This document shows, in pieces, positions 9,185 through 18,343 of a DNA stretch of 64,000 bases (its first letter is position 1; each line of letters begins with the position of its first letter). Source of the DNA: UBA5239 sp040394635 (GTDB taxonomy: Bacteria > Verrucomicrobiota > Lentisphaeria > Victivallales > Victivallaceae); the NCBI GenBank assembly GCA_040394635.1, contig JBEBRW010000003.1:1-64000 (forward strand), given 5' to 3'. A model generated the notes under the pieces. The model ran no database searches and was not told where the DNA came from. It saw only the letters and a list, made by a program, of their open reading frames with translations. The position numbers were made by a program, and so were the translations under genes.

Positions 9185-11701
9185 TTACTCGGCCAGCATG
9201 GCTTCGGAGACGGGGATCACCTCGCCGTCGCGGCGGAAGGCGCGCTCCATGCGCTTGAAAATGTTGTGCCTTTCCTGACGTTTTAAACAGTCGATATCAC
9301 CGATGATATTGATCTCGCGGCGGCAGCGCGTGTGCGCCACGTTGATCCGGTTGGCGTTGTCGATGAAGCCGATGCCGCCGCCGTCGTTGCTGCGGACATA
9401 GCAGATGATGACGATGTCACTCTCCCCGCCCTGGAAGCTGTCCACGGTGGCGATGCGCGAATTGACGAACCGCGCCCAGTTCTTTTCGCCGATTTCTTTG
9501 CCGGCGGCCTCGTTGGCTTTTTCCAGCGAAATCAGCTTGCGGATCAGTTGCACCTGCTTGCGGTATGGCGCGATGATGGTGATTTCGTCCAGTTCATAAC
9601 GCTGCAGCGCGCGGTAAAAAGCCAGGCAGCAGATCTGCGCCTCGGTCTGGTTCGACAAACCGGGCTTGCTGCCCTCCAGCGACAGGCATTCGGAGCGTTT
9701 CTCCGGCGGCAGCGCCGAGGTCGAATAAAACAACAGCGTCTGCGGCGGGTACTTCTGGTTGCGCTCATAAAACGACAGCCGGTAATACTCGGCGCGGCGG
9801 CTCGGTTTGACCCCGGCGTCGTAGAACAGCGTAGAGGCGAAACGCAGCAGCCGCGGGTTCTGGCAGCGGTAGGAACGCTGCAGCATGATCACGGGGCAGC
9901 CGCGTGCCTCGATCAGCCATTCCAGCGCGCTGCGGGTGATCATGTATTTCTGTTCGTGGGTGACCGGGCCGCATTCCGCATAAAGTTTGTCGATCACGGC
10001 CTGCGGCAGCGGAAACGGCGGCAGCTGCTGGTGGTCGCCGAAAAGAATCGCCCGTTTGCCGAGCTTCACGCACAACAGGAATTCCTCCAGGTTCGACATG
10101 CCGGCTTCGTCGAAAATAATCACGTCGTAAGGGCCGTTTTGCAGCATGTCGTCGACCACGATTTCGTCTTTGAGCAAGCTCACGTGGGTACCGGCGTAAA
10201 TGCCGCCGATGCCGTGGCGGCGGCGCAACTCGATGAACCGCGCCACGTTGGAGCTTTCGCCGATCCAGCATTTTTCCGCCACGTCGGGCGCCATGCTGTA
10301 GGTGGTTTTGCCGAAGCGCAGCACCGGCAAATCGGCGATGCGGCGGCAGATGTTGTCCACGGCGGTATTGGAGGGGGCGGCGACCAGGATGCGCAGGTTT
10401 TTGCTGCACAAATTGCGGACCACCTGCTCCAGCACATGCGTTTTGCCGGTGCCGGGCGGGCCCTGGATGAGCACCAGCGGATTGGCCGGGTTCACGGCAG
10501 TGCACCAGGCCTGTTTCTGCGAGGCGTCCATGTCCTGCGGCACGTCGTGGAGCGGCGCGAAATCGAAGGTCAGCTCTTTGATTCCAAGCACGTAATCCAG
10601 TGCGCCGAGATCGGCGGGCTTGTCGGCTATGGCGCGGCAGAGGTCGTCGATCAAATTGGCGATAAACGTCCGCGGGCTGCGCTGCAGCCGCCCGAACATC
10701 TGGCCCTTGTATTGGTCGAAACGCGTCGAATCATCGCTGCGCAGCCGCCCGAAAATCACGTCGTCGTCATAAATATCCACCCGGAACGTACCGAAAATAT
10801 CCCGTTCGCCGCGCACGTAAACATTCAGGATATCCCCCTCGCCGATCGGCGTATCGGGGTCGATCTTCATCCGCAGTGCCAGCTCGCGCTCCGACGGCTC
10901 GCCGATCATCTCGGCATCTTTGAAAATCAGCAGGAATTCACGCTCGTTTTCGGCGGCGATCCGGCAGCCGCTCGAGAGAAAATGCAAATTGCGCAGTACC
11001 TGCCAGCGCGTCTGCGCCGGGATCGAATCGCGCAAATTCCGCACCGTAAAGGCCGGGTTGAAATCCTCCTCCGCCTCCTGCGCATAGTCGCCGTCCAGCG
11101 GCAGGCTCAACTGCTGGTTGACCTCGTCCGACGCCTGGTCGGAGAGCGCCTGCTGGAACAGGTTGCGCATGAACGACAGCGACATCAGCTTCATCGAATT
11201 AACGATCTTGCGGTCGTAGTTGCCGGCGATCTGGTCGAGGTAGTCGGTGAATTCTTTTTTCTTCAGTTTCTGGATGTCGCAAGCCGGATAATTCTTGCGG
11301 ATATGGGCGGTGAGGTCGTAAATGATCTCGAGTTTTTCGCCGTGTTTGAGCTCGTCGTCGCTGAAAAATTCGACCTCGTCCTCGCTGATGAACGGCTCGC
11401 CGTCGCTGAAAAAGAGCAGATACCGTTTGGCCCATTCCGTGCACTCCACGGTCAGGCTCGCGCAGCCGTTGCGCTGGTCCCAGCCGAAACAGCCCATTTT
11501 GCCGCTGTCGGCGGACGGCAGTTCAAACGAATAGCCCATCAGATTGAACGAGTTGCCGTCGATCTGAAATGGCTGCGGCTGCTGGATATTTTCCCACAGT
11601 TCGTAAAATTCGCGCGAAGTGACCTTGTCCGGCATGGCCTTCCACAGGCGTTTGCCCTCGTCAAAATAGAATTTGATTTTTTCGAGGTTCGGGAGCGTCA
11701 T
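9185..11701 (-). CDS. UPF1/Smubp2-like superfamily 1 DNA/RNA helicase
   Basis: This is an 838-residue cytoplasmic helicase. The N-terminal ~390 residues are not recognised beyond an OB-like segment. The helicase core starts with Walker A GPPGTGKT near residue 415. It then shows motif Ia (AAPSNTAVDNICRRI), Walker B IFDEAGMS, motif III GDHQQLPPF, a Q-rich/QRSYR motif, IIAPYRKQV and TVDSFQGGESDIVI, and the C-terminal VAHTRCRREINIIGD. These are AAA_11/AAA_12 features of the UPF1-like group. Its start overlaps the stop of the histidine kinase gene by 4 bases (ATGA), so the two are translationally coupled. The biological role is not deducible; repair or RNA surveillance are options. Confidence 0.87.
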   Translation of the reverse strand: MTLPNLEKIKFYFDEGKRLWKAMPDKVTSREFYELWENIQQPQPFQIDGNSFNLMGYSFELPSADSGKMGCFGWDQRNGCASLTVECTEWAKRYLLFFSDGEPFISEDEVEFFSDDELKHGEKLEIIYDLTAHIRKNYPACDIQKLKKKEFTDYLDQIAGNYDRKIVNSMKLMSLSFMRNLFQQALSDQASDEVNQQLSLPLDGDYAQEAEEDFNPAFTVRNLRDSIPAQTRWQVLRNLHFLSSGCRIAAENEREFLLIFKDAEMIGEPSERELALRMKIDPDTPIGEGDILNVYVRGERDIFGTFRVDIYDDDVIFGRLRSDDSTRFDQYKGQMFGRLQRSPRTFIANLIDDLCRAIADKPADLGALDYVLGIKELTFDFAPLHDVPQDMDASQKQAWCTAVNPANPLVLIQGPPGTGKTHVLEQVVRNLCSKNLRILVAAPSNTAVDNICRRIADLPVLRFGKTTYSMAPDVAEKCWIGESSNVARFIELRRRHGIGGIYAGTHVSLLKDEIVVDDMLQNGPYDVIIFDEAGMSNLEEFLLCVKLGKRAILFGDHQQLPPFPLPQAVIDKLYAECGPVTHEQKYMITRSALEWLIEARGCPVIMLQRSYRCQNPRLLRFASTLFYDAGVKPSRRAEYYRLSFYERNQKYPPQTLLFYSTSALPPEKRSECLSLEGSKPGLSNQTEAQICCLAFYRALQRYELDEITIIAPYRKQVQLIRKLISLEKANEAAGKEIGEKNWARFVNSRIATVDSFQGGESDIVIICYVRSNDGGGIGFIDNANRINVAHTRCRREINIIGDIDCLKRQERHNIFKRMERAFRRDGEVIPVSEAMLAE

Positions 11702-13284
11702 AATTTCTGCAGTTTCGCCGAATGCGTGTTGCGGTCGGGCAAGGGGAGCAGGATGCGGAACTCGGCTCCGCCCTCGGGGGGAGAAACCAGCTCGATCCGG
11801 CCGCCGTATTTGTAGATGCTGTTGCTGCAGAAATGCAGGCCCACGCCGTGCGCGGCGCTGCCGTCGTTTTTCTTGGTGGAAAATCCGAACCAGAAGATCT
11901 TTTCGCGCAGGTCGGCGGGCACGCCGGGGCCGTTGTCGCGAATAGTCGTCACGGCGTAGATTTTGCCCTCATGGACCTCACGTTTCAAACTGAGGTGGAG
12001 CTCATATTTCTTGCCGGGGATATTTTCCTCGGAAATCGCCTCGACCGCATTTTTGAACATATTGATGAAAACCTGCATGATGACCGAGGGGTCGATCAGG
12101 ATTTCCGGCAGTTCCCGGTTCAGGTCCTCGATAATGGCGACATTGCGTTTGTTGAAGGATTCCTCGAAAATCAGGATCGAGGCGTCGAGCATGCTGCCGA
12201 GCTGGACCATGTTTTCGGTGCCGAGCTCGCCCATGAAACGCTGCTGCAGTTCGATGATCTCGCTGATGTGATAAAGCTTGGACGAAATGGAGTTGGCCAT
12301 GCCGAGCGCTTCCTGCGAACTGCGGTCCAGGCACTTCATCAGCTCGCGGAACATGCCGAGATACTGGCGGCCGATGGGGTCCTCGGTCAGGAACTTCTGC
12401 AGCGTGCCGTCCTCCAGGTGTTTCTCCATATTGGGCAGCATGTCGTGCAGGATCAGCCGCTCCGGACGGTCGGTGGCGCCCAGGTTCAGTTTTTCCTTGA
12501 GCCCGGCAATGGTCAGCTTGGCGATGGTGATCGCGTTGCCGATGTTGTGGATGATGCCGGTGGTGACCTGCGACATGCCCTCCTCGCGGGCCTCCTGCAA
12601 GCGGAGTTCGTAGTCGTGGCGGAACTGGGCGGCTTTGATGACCTCGAGCTCGAGCGACATCATTTCGGCCAGGCGGATCATGAAGTAGCCGTCGGAATTC
12701 AGCAGCGGCGCTTTTTTGGAGAGGATGATGATGCAGCCGTAAATGGCGTTGCGCAATTTGATCGGCACCATGACCAGCGACGGTGCGTTTTTGTGGAAAT
12801 CCTCGGGGAATCCCGGGGGGCTCTGGTTTTTGAACGCGGCAAAGCCCTTGGCGCAGATTTTTTCCAGTTCTTCGGCGTGCAGTTTGGTTTTGACACCGCG
12901 GACGGGTTCGGAGTCTTCCTCGTCGATTTCCACATCGGTGACGTTTTCGGTGGTGGTATTTTCCTTCAGTGTCGGGAAGGCGCCGGCGGAAACGCAGCCG
13001 TAGAGATAATTGTCGTCGCCACACAGCAGTACCGCGCCGCCGTCGACCTTAAGCGTTTTGACTACGAAAGCGATGAAGGTGGGGAGAAAGTCCTTCTCGC
13101 GCTCCGGATGGGCGATCATCTCGCGGGAGCTGCGGAGCATTTCGGTGGCGGCGGCGCGCTCTTTGTTGATGCCCTTGCGGAGGCCGCGGTCGATCCGGCT
13201 CAGGATGATGGTTTTCGCATACAGCAGAATCACCCCGATCAGCAGTACCAGAATTACAGCCGACAGAATCACGATTGTATACAT
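11698..13284 (-). CDS. Membrane-anchored GAF-domain sensor histidine kinase
   Basis: This 528-residue protein has one N-terminal membrane segment (about residues 4-24). A GAF-like sensor region lies at about 65-215, then a coiled-coil. The H-box is IIHNIGNAI with His246. The ATPase domain has N-box MFKNAVEAI, G1 DNGPGV, F-box WFGFSTKK and G2 GVGLHFC. These support ATP binding and autophosphorylation. No response regulator is adjacent, so its partner is elsewhere. It is preceded 18 bases upstream by lipA and coupled to the UPF1-like helicase, an odd combination. GAGGAGG precedes the ATG. Confidence 0.88.
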   Translation of the reverse strand: MYTIVILSAVILVLLIGVILLYAKTIILSRIDRGLRKGINKERAAATEMLRSSREMIAHPEREKDFLPTFIAFVVKTLKVDGGAVLLCGDDNYLYGCVSAGAFPTLKENTTTENVTDVEIDEEDSEPVRGVKTKLHAEELEKICAKGFAAFKNQSPPGFPEDFHKNAPSLVMVPIKLRNAIYGCIIILSKKAPLLNSDGYFMIRLAEMMSLELEVIKAAQFRHDYELRLQEAREEGMSQVTTGIIHNIGNAITIAKLTIAGLKEKLNLGATDRPERLILHDMLPNMEKHLEDGTLQKFLTEDPIGRQYLGMFRELMKCLDRSSQEALGMANSISSKLYHISEIIELQQRFMGELGTENMVQLGSMLDASILIFEESFNKRNVAIIEDLNRELPEILIDPSVIMQVFINMFKNAVEAISEENIPGKKYELHLSLKREVHEGKIYAVTTIRDNGPGVPADLREKIFWFGFSTKKNDGSAAHGVGLHFCSNSIYKYGGRIELVSPPEGGAEFRILLPLPDRNTHSAKLQKL

Positions 13285-13302
13285 AACTTCCTCCTCATAA
13301 AT

Positions 13303-14169
13303 TTATTTCGCCAATTCGCCGGCGCGGTACGAACTACGCACCAGCGGCGCACTGGCCACGGAAGTAAAACCAAGTTCGCGGGCGTAACGGCCCCACTCTT
13401 CGAACAGCGCCGGCTCCACATAACGCTCCAGCGCCCAGTGCTCGCCCGAGGGCGGCAGGTACTGCCCTACGGTCAGCACGCGGACCCCGGCTCCGTATAA
13501 ATCGCGCAGCGTCTGCAGTACTTCGTCATCCGTCTCGCCCAGGCCGACCATGAGCCCGGACTTGACCGGGATTCCGTTGCCGTCTTCGGCGGCCATGCGC
13601 AGCACTTCAAGCGTGCGGCGGTAGGTGGCCTTGCTGCGGATCGAATCGGAGAGGCGCTCCACGGTTTCCACGTTGTGGTTAAACACCGTCGGCCGCGCCG
13701 CCAGGACCAGGTTCAAATGCTCGCGGTTGCCGTTGAAATCGGGCGTCAGCACCTCGATTCCGGCCTCCGGCAGTTTCTCACGCAGGGCGCGGATGGTGGC
13801 GGCAAAATGGGCGGCTCCGCCGTCCGGCAGGTCGTCGCGGGTGACGCTGGTCACGACGACGAATTTCAGATTCATTCTGGCGGCGGCATCGGCCACGCGG
13901 CGCGGTTCGTCGGGATCAAGCGGCAGGGGTTTCGCGCCGTGCTCCACCGCGCAGAACTTGCAGTTGCGCGTGCATTCGTTGCCCATGATCATAAAAGTGG
14001 CGGTGCGGTGATGCCAGCACTCGCTCAGGTTCGGACACTTGGCGCTGGCGCAAACCGTGTTCAACTTGAGCCCGGAAAGAATCGAATCGACCTCTTCGCG
14101 GGCCCCGCCGCAATTCACCCGGATCCTGATCCAGGGCGGCAGTTTGGCGCGTGTACCCTTGTCCGCCAT
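13303..14169 (-). CDS. lipA: Lipoyl synthase
   Basis: LipA is a radical-SAM enzyme that inserts two sulfurs into octanoyl groups on lipoyl domains. Both iron-sulfur sites are visible: the auxiliary cluster motif C-x4-C-x5-C (CASAKCPNLSEC) and the radical-SAM motif CTRNCKFC. The C-terminal RSSYRAGE carries the conserved Ser ligand. At 288 residues it is full length. It starts 7 bases after the fabF stop, so fatty-acid elongation and lipoate assembly are linked here. Confidence 0.97.
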   Translation of the reverse strand: MADKGTRAKLPPWIRIRVNCGGAREEVDSILSGLKLNTVCASAKCPNLSECWHHRTATFMIMGNECTRNCKFCAVEHGAKPLPLDPDEPRRVADAAARMNLKFVVVTSVTRDDLPDGGAAHFAATIRALREKLPEAGIEVLTPDFNGNREHLNLVLAARPTVFNHNVETVERLSDSIRSKATYRRTLEVLRMAAEDGNGIPVKSGLMVGLGETDDEVLQTLRDLYGAGVRVLTVGQYLPPSGEHWALERYVEPALFEEWGRYARELGFTSVASAPLVRSSYRAGELAK

Positions 14170-14176
14170 AAGACCG

Positions 14177-15406
14177 TCAACGCTCCATTGAAGACAGAAT
14201 CAAACAAACGTTGGTTCCGCCGAATGCAAAACTGTTGCTCAGCGCATGCGTTACTTTGACATCGCTGCGGCAGCTCCTCACCAGGTCCGCCCACGCGAAA
14301 TCCGGCTCCGGATTGTCGAGGTTGATCGACGGACAGATGAAATTCTTCTCCACCATCAGCGAACAGAAAATCGCTTCCACCGCGCCGGTGGCCCCGATCA
14401 TGTGACCGGTCATCGACTTGGTGCTGTTGATCGCGGGGCCGCCGCCGAAAACGCTCTTGATCGCCAGCATTTCCTCGGGGTCGCCGATGCCGGTGGCGGT
14501 GCCGTGAGTGTTCACATAAGCGATGTCCTCGGCCTTCAGATTGGCCGCTTTCAGCGCCAGGCGCATGACTTCGGCGGTGGAGGCGGCGTCCGGCTGCACC
14601 ATGTCGGTACAGTTGCTGTTCGCCGCTGAACCGGTGATTTCGCAGATCGGCTTGGCGTTGCGGCGGCGGATGCTGGCCTCGGATTCGAGAACCACCCAGC
14701 CCGCGCCCTCGGCGATGACGAAACCGTCGCGGTCCACGTCAAACGGACGGCTGGCAATCGACGGCCGGTCGTTATATTTGTGCGAAAGCGCCCGCATCGC
14801 CATGAAGCCGAGCGCATGGATCCAGTTCAGTTCTTCGGCCCCGCCGCATACCACGATATCGTACTGGCCGGACATGATCAGCCGGCTGCCCTGCAGAATC
14901 GCATGCGCACTACTCGAACACGCCGAACTGATGTCGTAGCTCTCCCCACGGAAACCGTAGATCAGCGACAAGTTCGACACCGACGACGACGGCATGACAC
15001 GCGGCACGATAAACGGCGACACGCTGCGCAGCCGCCCCGTCCGGATAAATGCCGAGGCGTTGGAGTACATTTCTTCGTAATTACTGCCCGCCACCCCGCC
15101 GATCACGGCGATCGGTTCGGCTTTGATCTGTTCTTCGGTCAGATTGGCTTCCTGCAGTGCCTGGTAAACGGCCGCCACGGCCATGCGGGCATTGGCGGGG
15201 GTGAAGCGTTTGCGCTTCTTGTCGAGCATGGGGCATTCGGGGTTTTCGTCGGCAGCGCCTGCCACCTGGCTTTCCAGCCCGCGCGCCTGCCACTCCTTCA
15301 TCAGCACGGTCCCGGACCGCCCCGCTTTCAAGGCTTCTTCATTAACCGCCAGTCCTGTCCCCAGCGGAGTAATCAGGCCCCGGCCGGTAATAAAAACTCT
15401 ATTCAT
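14177..15406 (-). CDS. fabF: 3-oxoacyl-[ACP] synthase II (KAS II)
   Basis: FabF condenses malonyl-ACP with acyl-ACP in fatty acid elongation. The 409-residue protein has the catalytic Cys in SSACSSSAHAI and the two catalytic His residues in NTHGTATGIGD and MTGHMIGATGA. It also has the usual N-terminal VFITGRGLITPLG and C-terminal SNSFAFGGTNVCLI. It is a single-copy KAS gene away from other fab genes, so specialised synthases of similar sequence cannot be excluded. AGGGA precedes the ATG. It is first in a four-gene minus-strand run with lipA, the kinase and the helicase. Confidence 0.92.
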   Translation of the reverse strand: MNRVFITGRGLITPLGTGLAVNEEALKAGRSGTVLMKEWQARGLESQVAGAADENPECPMLDKKRKRFTPANARMAVAAVYQALQEANLTEEQIKAEPIAVIGGVAGSNYEEMYSNASAFIRTGRLRSVSPFIVPRVMPSSSVSNLSLIYGFRGESYDISSACSSSAHAILQGSRLIMSGQYDIVVCGGAEELNWIHALGFMAMRALSHKYNDRPSIASRPFDVDRDGFVIAEGAGWVVLESEASIRRRNAKPICEITGSAANSNCTDMVQPDAASTAEVMRLALKAANLKAEDIAYVNTHGTATGIGDPEEMLAIKSVFGGGPAINSTKSMTGHMIGATGAVEAIFCSLMVEKNFICPSINLDNPEPDFAWADLVRSCRSDVKVTHALSNSFAFGGTNVCLILSSMER

Positions 15407-15507
15407 AGTGTATCCCTATAATTATTTACCCTTTATTTCTTATCACACTATAACGTATTTAGCGTGAAATTCAACGGAATTAATACTTTTTCGTCGAATT
15501 TTGTGGC

Positions 15508-15543
15508 AAGTCGGACGAGTCGGACGAGTCGGACAAGTCGGAC
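15508..15543. repeat. Four tandem 9-bp repeats (RAGTCGGAC type)
   Basis: Four contiguous copies of a 9-bp unit (AAGTCGGAC, GAGTCGGAC, GAGTCGGAC, AAGTCGGAC) lie between the 3' end of the uvrD-like gene and the 5' end of fabF. Only the first base of the unit varies. The unit count and placement suggest a simple-sequence array and not a terminator, since no stem or T-run accompanies it. Confidence 0.85.
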
Positions 15544-15582
15544 GGGCTTTGAACTCAGTTCCAAGCGTCCTGTTTGGGGCGG

Positions 15583-17607
15583 TCAGTCCTTTTTGAACAT
15601 GGCGAAGAATTGCTCCATTTCATCGGCCGAGGCGTAGCGGAGGAGGTCTTCGGGGGCCTTGGCTTCGGCAATGTCTTCCGGCAGCAGGTTCAGGAAGCGC
15701 GACGGCGTCTGGTTGTTGATCCGGCCGTGCATGGCGCGCATCCGGCAGAACGTGATAATCAGCCGCAGTTTGGCCCGGGTCACCGCTACGTAGAAAAGAC
15801 GCAGTTCTTCGTCCAGGCTCCCTTCCTCGATCGCTCGCTCATGCGGGAAAATGTTCCGCTCCAGCGCCACCAGAAATACGAACGGATATTCCAGCCCCTT
15901 GGAGGCGTGGACGGTGGAGAGGGTGACGGCATTGCCGTCGTTGGCCTCCTCGGTGCGGTCGTTTTCCTCGAGCAGCGAATAGCTTTCCAGATATTCCATC
16001 AGCGTCGGAGGGTTCTCGGATTTGTATTCGAATTCGGCGAGGGCGTTCAGGAATTCTTCAACGTTTTCCTGACGCTTCTTGGCGTCGTCGATGTCCTTGT
16101 AAACTTTCTGCAGGCCATTGTAGTAGCCGATGTCGATCAGGTAGTTGCGCGCTTTTTCGGCGATGTCGCCGGCGGTGGCGAACTCCTTGCGGTATTTCTC
16201 CATGCAGCGGGCCATGTTCCAGGCTTCTTCGGCGGCCTTGGAGGGGAGCGACTTCAGAAAGGTGCTTTCGGTCAGGAGCTCGGTGAAGGGCAGGAAAGCG
16301 GCGGCTTTCAGCTCTTTCAGGCGGTTCACCGCCTTCTCGCCGAGGCCGCGCGGCGGCACGCTCAGGATGCGCAGCAGGCTCTGGTCCTCCAGCGGATTGA
16401 CCAGCAGTTTCAGATAAGCGGCGGCGTCCTTGATTTCCTTGCGCTGAAAAAATTCCTGTCCGCCGACCAGCCGGTACGGCACCCCCGCTTTGCGCAATGC
16501 CAGTTCAAAAATACGCGAGAGATGGTTCGAGCGGTAGAGAATCGCGAAATCCTTGAATTCGAGCCCCGCGCTCTTCTGCTCCTGCAGGATGTAGTCGGCG
16601 ATGAACGAGGCTTCGTCCTCGCTGGTTTTAGCGGGTACGACGAGGATGTTTTCGCCGTCGCCGTGGGCCGACCAAAGGTTCTTTTCGAAACGTTCGGCGT
16701 TGGCGGCGATTACCGCGTTCGCGGCCTTCAAAATATTATTGGTGGAGCGGTAGTTCTGCTCGAGTTTGACCTGTACGGTGCCGGGGAAAATTTCCGGGAA
16801 TTTCAGGATGTTGCCCACGTCGGCGCCGCGCCAGCCGTAAATGCTCTGGTCGTCGTCGCCCACCACGCAGATGTTGTTGCGATTTCCGCAGAGCATTTTG
16901 ACCACCGAAAACTGCGCGTAGTTGGTGTCCTGGTACTCGTCGACCAGGATATATTGATAGCGCTCCTGATACTTTTCCAGTACCTCGGGAAAGCGCGAAA
17001 AAAGCTCGTACGTCAACAACAGCATATCATCGAAATCGAGCATGTTCTGGGTCTCGAGCAGCGTCTGGTAGTGCTCGTAAATATAGGCCATGCGCGACTC
17101 GTATTCGCTGTCGGAGAGCTTGCGGGCGGCGCGGTAGTCGACCAGCTGGTTTTTCTGTTTGCTGATATAGGCGGAAATCTGGGCCACCGACATCGACTCC
17201 AGCGTGCTGTAACCGGCCATCGCCAGCGACTGTTTGATGATTCCTTCCTGGTCGCTGGTGTCGGCAATGGTAAATGTGGGCAGATAATTCAAGCGCTTGA
17301 TCTCCTGCCGCAGCACCCGGATACAGAACGAGTGAAAGGTGCCGACAGTAAGTTTCTTCGCCTGCGCCTCCGAAACGAGCTCAGCGATACGCTCCTTCAT
17401 TTCGCGGGCGGCTTTATTGGTGAAGGTGAGCGCCAGTACTCTTTCCGGCAGCACACCTTGCTCGAGCATCCAGGCGATGCGGTAAGTGATCACCCGGGTT
17501 TTGCCGGTACCCGCGCCGGCCAGCACCAGCAGCGGGCCCTCGATGGTCTTGACGGCCTCGCGCTGCTCGTTGTTCAGGCTGCTTAGAATGTTCTGCCAGT
17601 CACTCAT
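15583..17607 (-). CDS. uvrD: UvrD/PcrA-type ATP-dependent DNA helicase
   Basis: This 674-residue superfamily 1A 3'-5' helicase acts in repair and replication restart. Motifs in order are LNNEQREAV (Q motif), LAGAGTGKT (Walker A, about residue 29), TFTNKAAREMKER (Ia), VDEYQDTN (Walker B), VGDDDQSIYGWRGAD (III), LEQNYRST (IV), TVHASKGLEYPFVF (V) and YVAVTRAK (VI). It is slightly shorter at the C-terminus than typical PcrA/UvrD proteins, lacking much of the tail after motif VI. Rep is an alternative name. Its ATG overlaps the purO stop by 4 bases. Confidence 0.93.
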   Translation of the reverse strand: MSDWQNILSSLNNEQREAVKTIEGPLLVLAGAGTGKTRVITYRIAWMLEQGVLPERVLALTFTNKAAREMKERIAELVSEAQAKKLTVGTFHSFCIRVLRQEIKRLNYLPTFTIADTSDQEGIIKQSLAMAGYSTLESMSVAQISAYISKQKNQLVDYRAARKLSDSEYESRMAYIYEHYQTLLETQNMLDFDDMLLLTYELFSRFPEVLEKYQERYQYILVDEYQDTNYAQFSVVKMLCGNRNNICVVGDDDQSIYGWRGADVGNILKFPEIFPGTVQVKLEQNYRSTNNILKAANAVIAANAERFEKNLWSAHGDGENILVVPAKTSEDEASFIADYILQEQKSAGLEFKDFAILYRSNHLSRIFELALRKAGVPYRLVGGQEFFQRKEIKDAAAYLKLLVNPLEDQSLLRILSVPPRGLGEKAVNRLKELKAAAFLPFTELLTESTFLKSLPSKAAEEAWNMARCMEKYRKEFATAGDIAEKARNYLIDIGYYNGLQKVYKDIDDAKKRQENVEEFLNALAEFEYKSENPPTLMEYLESYSLLEENDRTEEANDGNAVTLSTVHASKGLEYPFVFLVALERNIFPHERAIEEGSLDEELRLFYVAVTRAKLRLIITFCRMRAMHGRINNQTPSRFLNLLPEDIAEAKAPEDLLRYASADEMEQFFAMFKKD

Positions 17608-18239
17608 ACGGTGCGTACGGCCAGCTCAAACGTATCGTCGGCGGCCACGGCCGCGGCGGCGGTTACCGGCAATTCAAAGTCGGCGAAAGCGCCGCCGCCG
17701 ATGATATGGGCGCAGGCTCCCTCCGCCGAGGCGGCGTCGAAAGCGGCGTCGATATTCTGCTTGCAGATTTCGTTTTTCTCGTACGTGCTGAGGTACCAGA
17801 CCTCGCCTTCCTTGAGCTCCAGCTCCTTGACCAGCACGGCGTCGTGACGGATGATGCCGAGGAAGCCGCGGTTGGACCGGGCGTCGGCCACGGCCACGAT
17901 GCGCGGGGTGTTGTAGCTGTCTTTCTCATAATCCATGGCGAGGAGGCCGAGGGCGATGGCGTCGCGGGGGGGCATGCCCATGCAGATTTTTTCCGCGATC
18001 GGGTCGGTATGGGAACCGTTGCTGACCACGGCATAGCGGCCGCAGAGACGGATGCAGTTGTAGGTGATGTAGGGGCTCTTCATCAGGTCGCCCTCAAAGC
18101 CGGGGCGGGGGCGCACGGAAACGGTGTTGCCGGTCAGCGCGCATTCGCGGTTCGGAAACGAACGCGAGGAAACGCGATACATGGCGGCGGCTTTTCCGGC
18201 GGGCGTCAGCCCCACAGCAACGATTCTTCCAATATACAT
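17604..18239 (-). CDS. purO: Archaeal-type IMP cyclohydrolase (PurO)
   Basis: PurO closes the purine ring, converting FAICAR to IMP, and replaces the cyclohydrolase half of bacterial PurH. The 211-residue protein begins MYIGRIVAVGLTPAGKAAAMYRVSSRSFPNR, the N-terminus characteristic of the IMP_cyclohyd family (I give it as two parts: MYIGRIVAVG and YRVSSRSFPNR). It also has SNGSHTDPI and MDYEKDSYNTPRI. The family was first described in archaea and occurs patchily in bacteria. AGGAG lies 5 bases before the ATG. Its stop overlaps the start of the uvrD-like helicase gene, an unusual partner. Confidence 0.9.
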   Translation of the reverse strand: MYIGRIVAVGLTPAGKAAAMYRVSSRSFPNRECALTGNTVSVRPRPGFEGDLMKSPYITYNCIRLCGRYAVVSNGSHTDPIAEKICMGMPPRDAIALGLLAMDYEKDSYNTPRIVAVADARSNRGFLGIIRHDAVLVKELELKEGEVWYLSTYEKNEICKQNIDAAFDAASAEGACAHIIGGGAFADFELPVTAAAAVAADDTFELAVRTV

Positions 18240-18343
18240 GGCAACTCCTGTGTTTTAAACTTTACTCGATTAATGAATTAAGTAATATGGCACAGAAAGT
18301 CGAAAAAACAATTATCAGGCAACGATTTTCAGACGATTATTTG

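Noticed and set aside
9332..11815. 827-codon open frame on the plus strand opposite the helicase gene
   Set aside because: The helicase on the minus strand has all SF1 motifs; the plus frame is a compositional shadow rich in Ala, Arg, His and Val.
11722..13500. 592-codon plus-strand frame opposite the histidine kinase
   Set aside because: Shadow of the kinase gene; no ribosome-binding site and no recognisable domain.
15574..17586. 670-codon plus-strand frame opposite the UvrD-like gene
   Set aside because: Antisense to a helicase with seven clear motifs.
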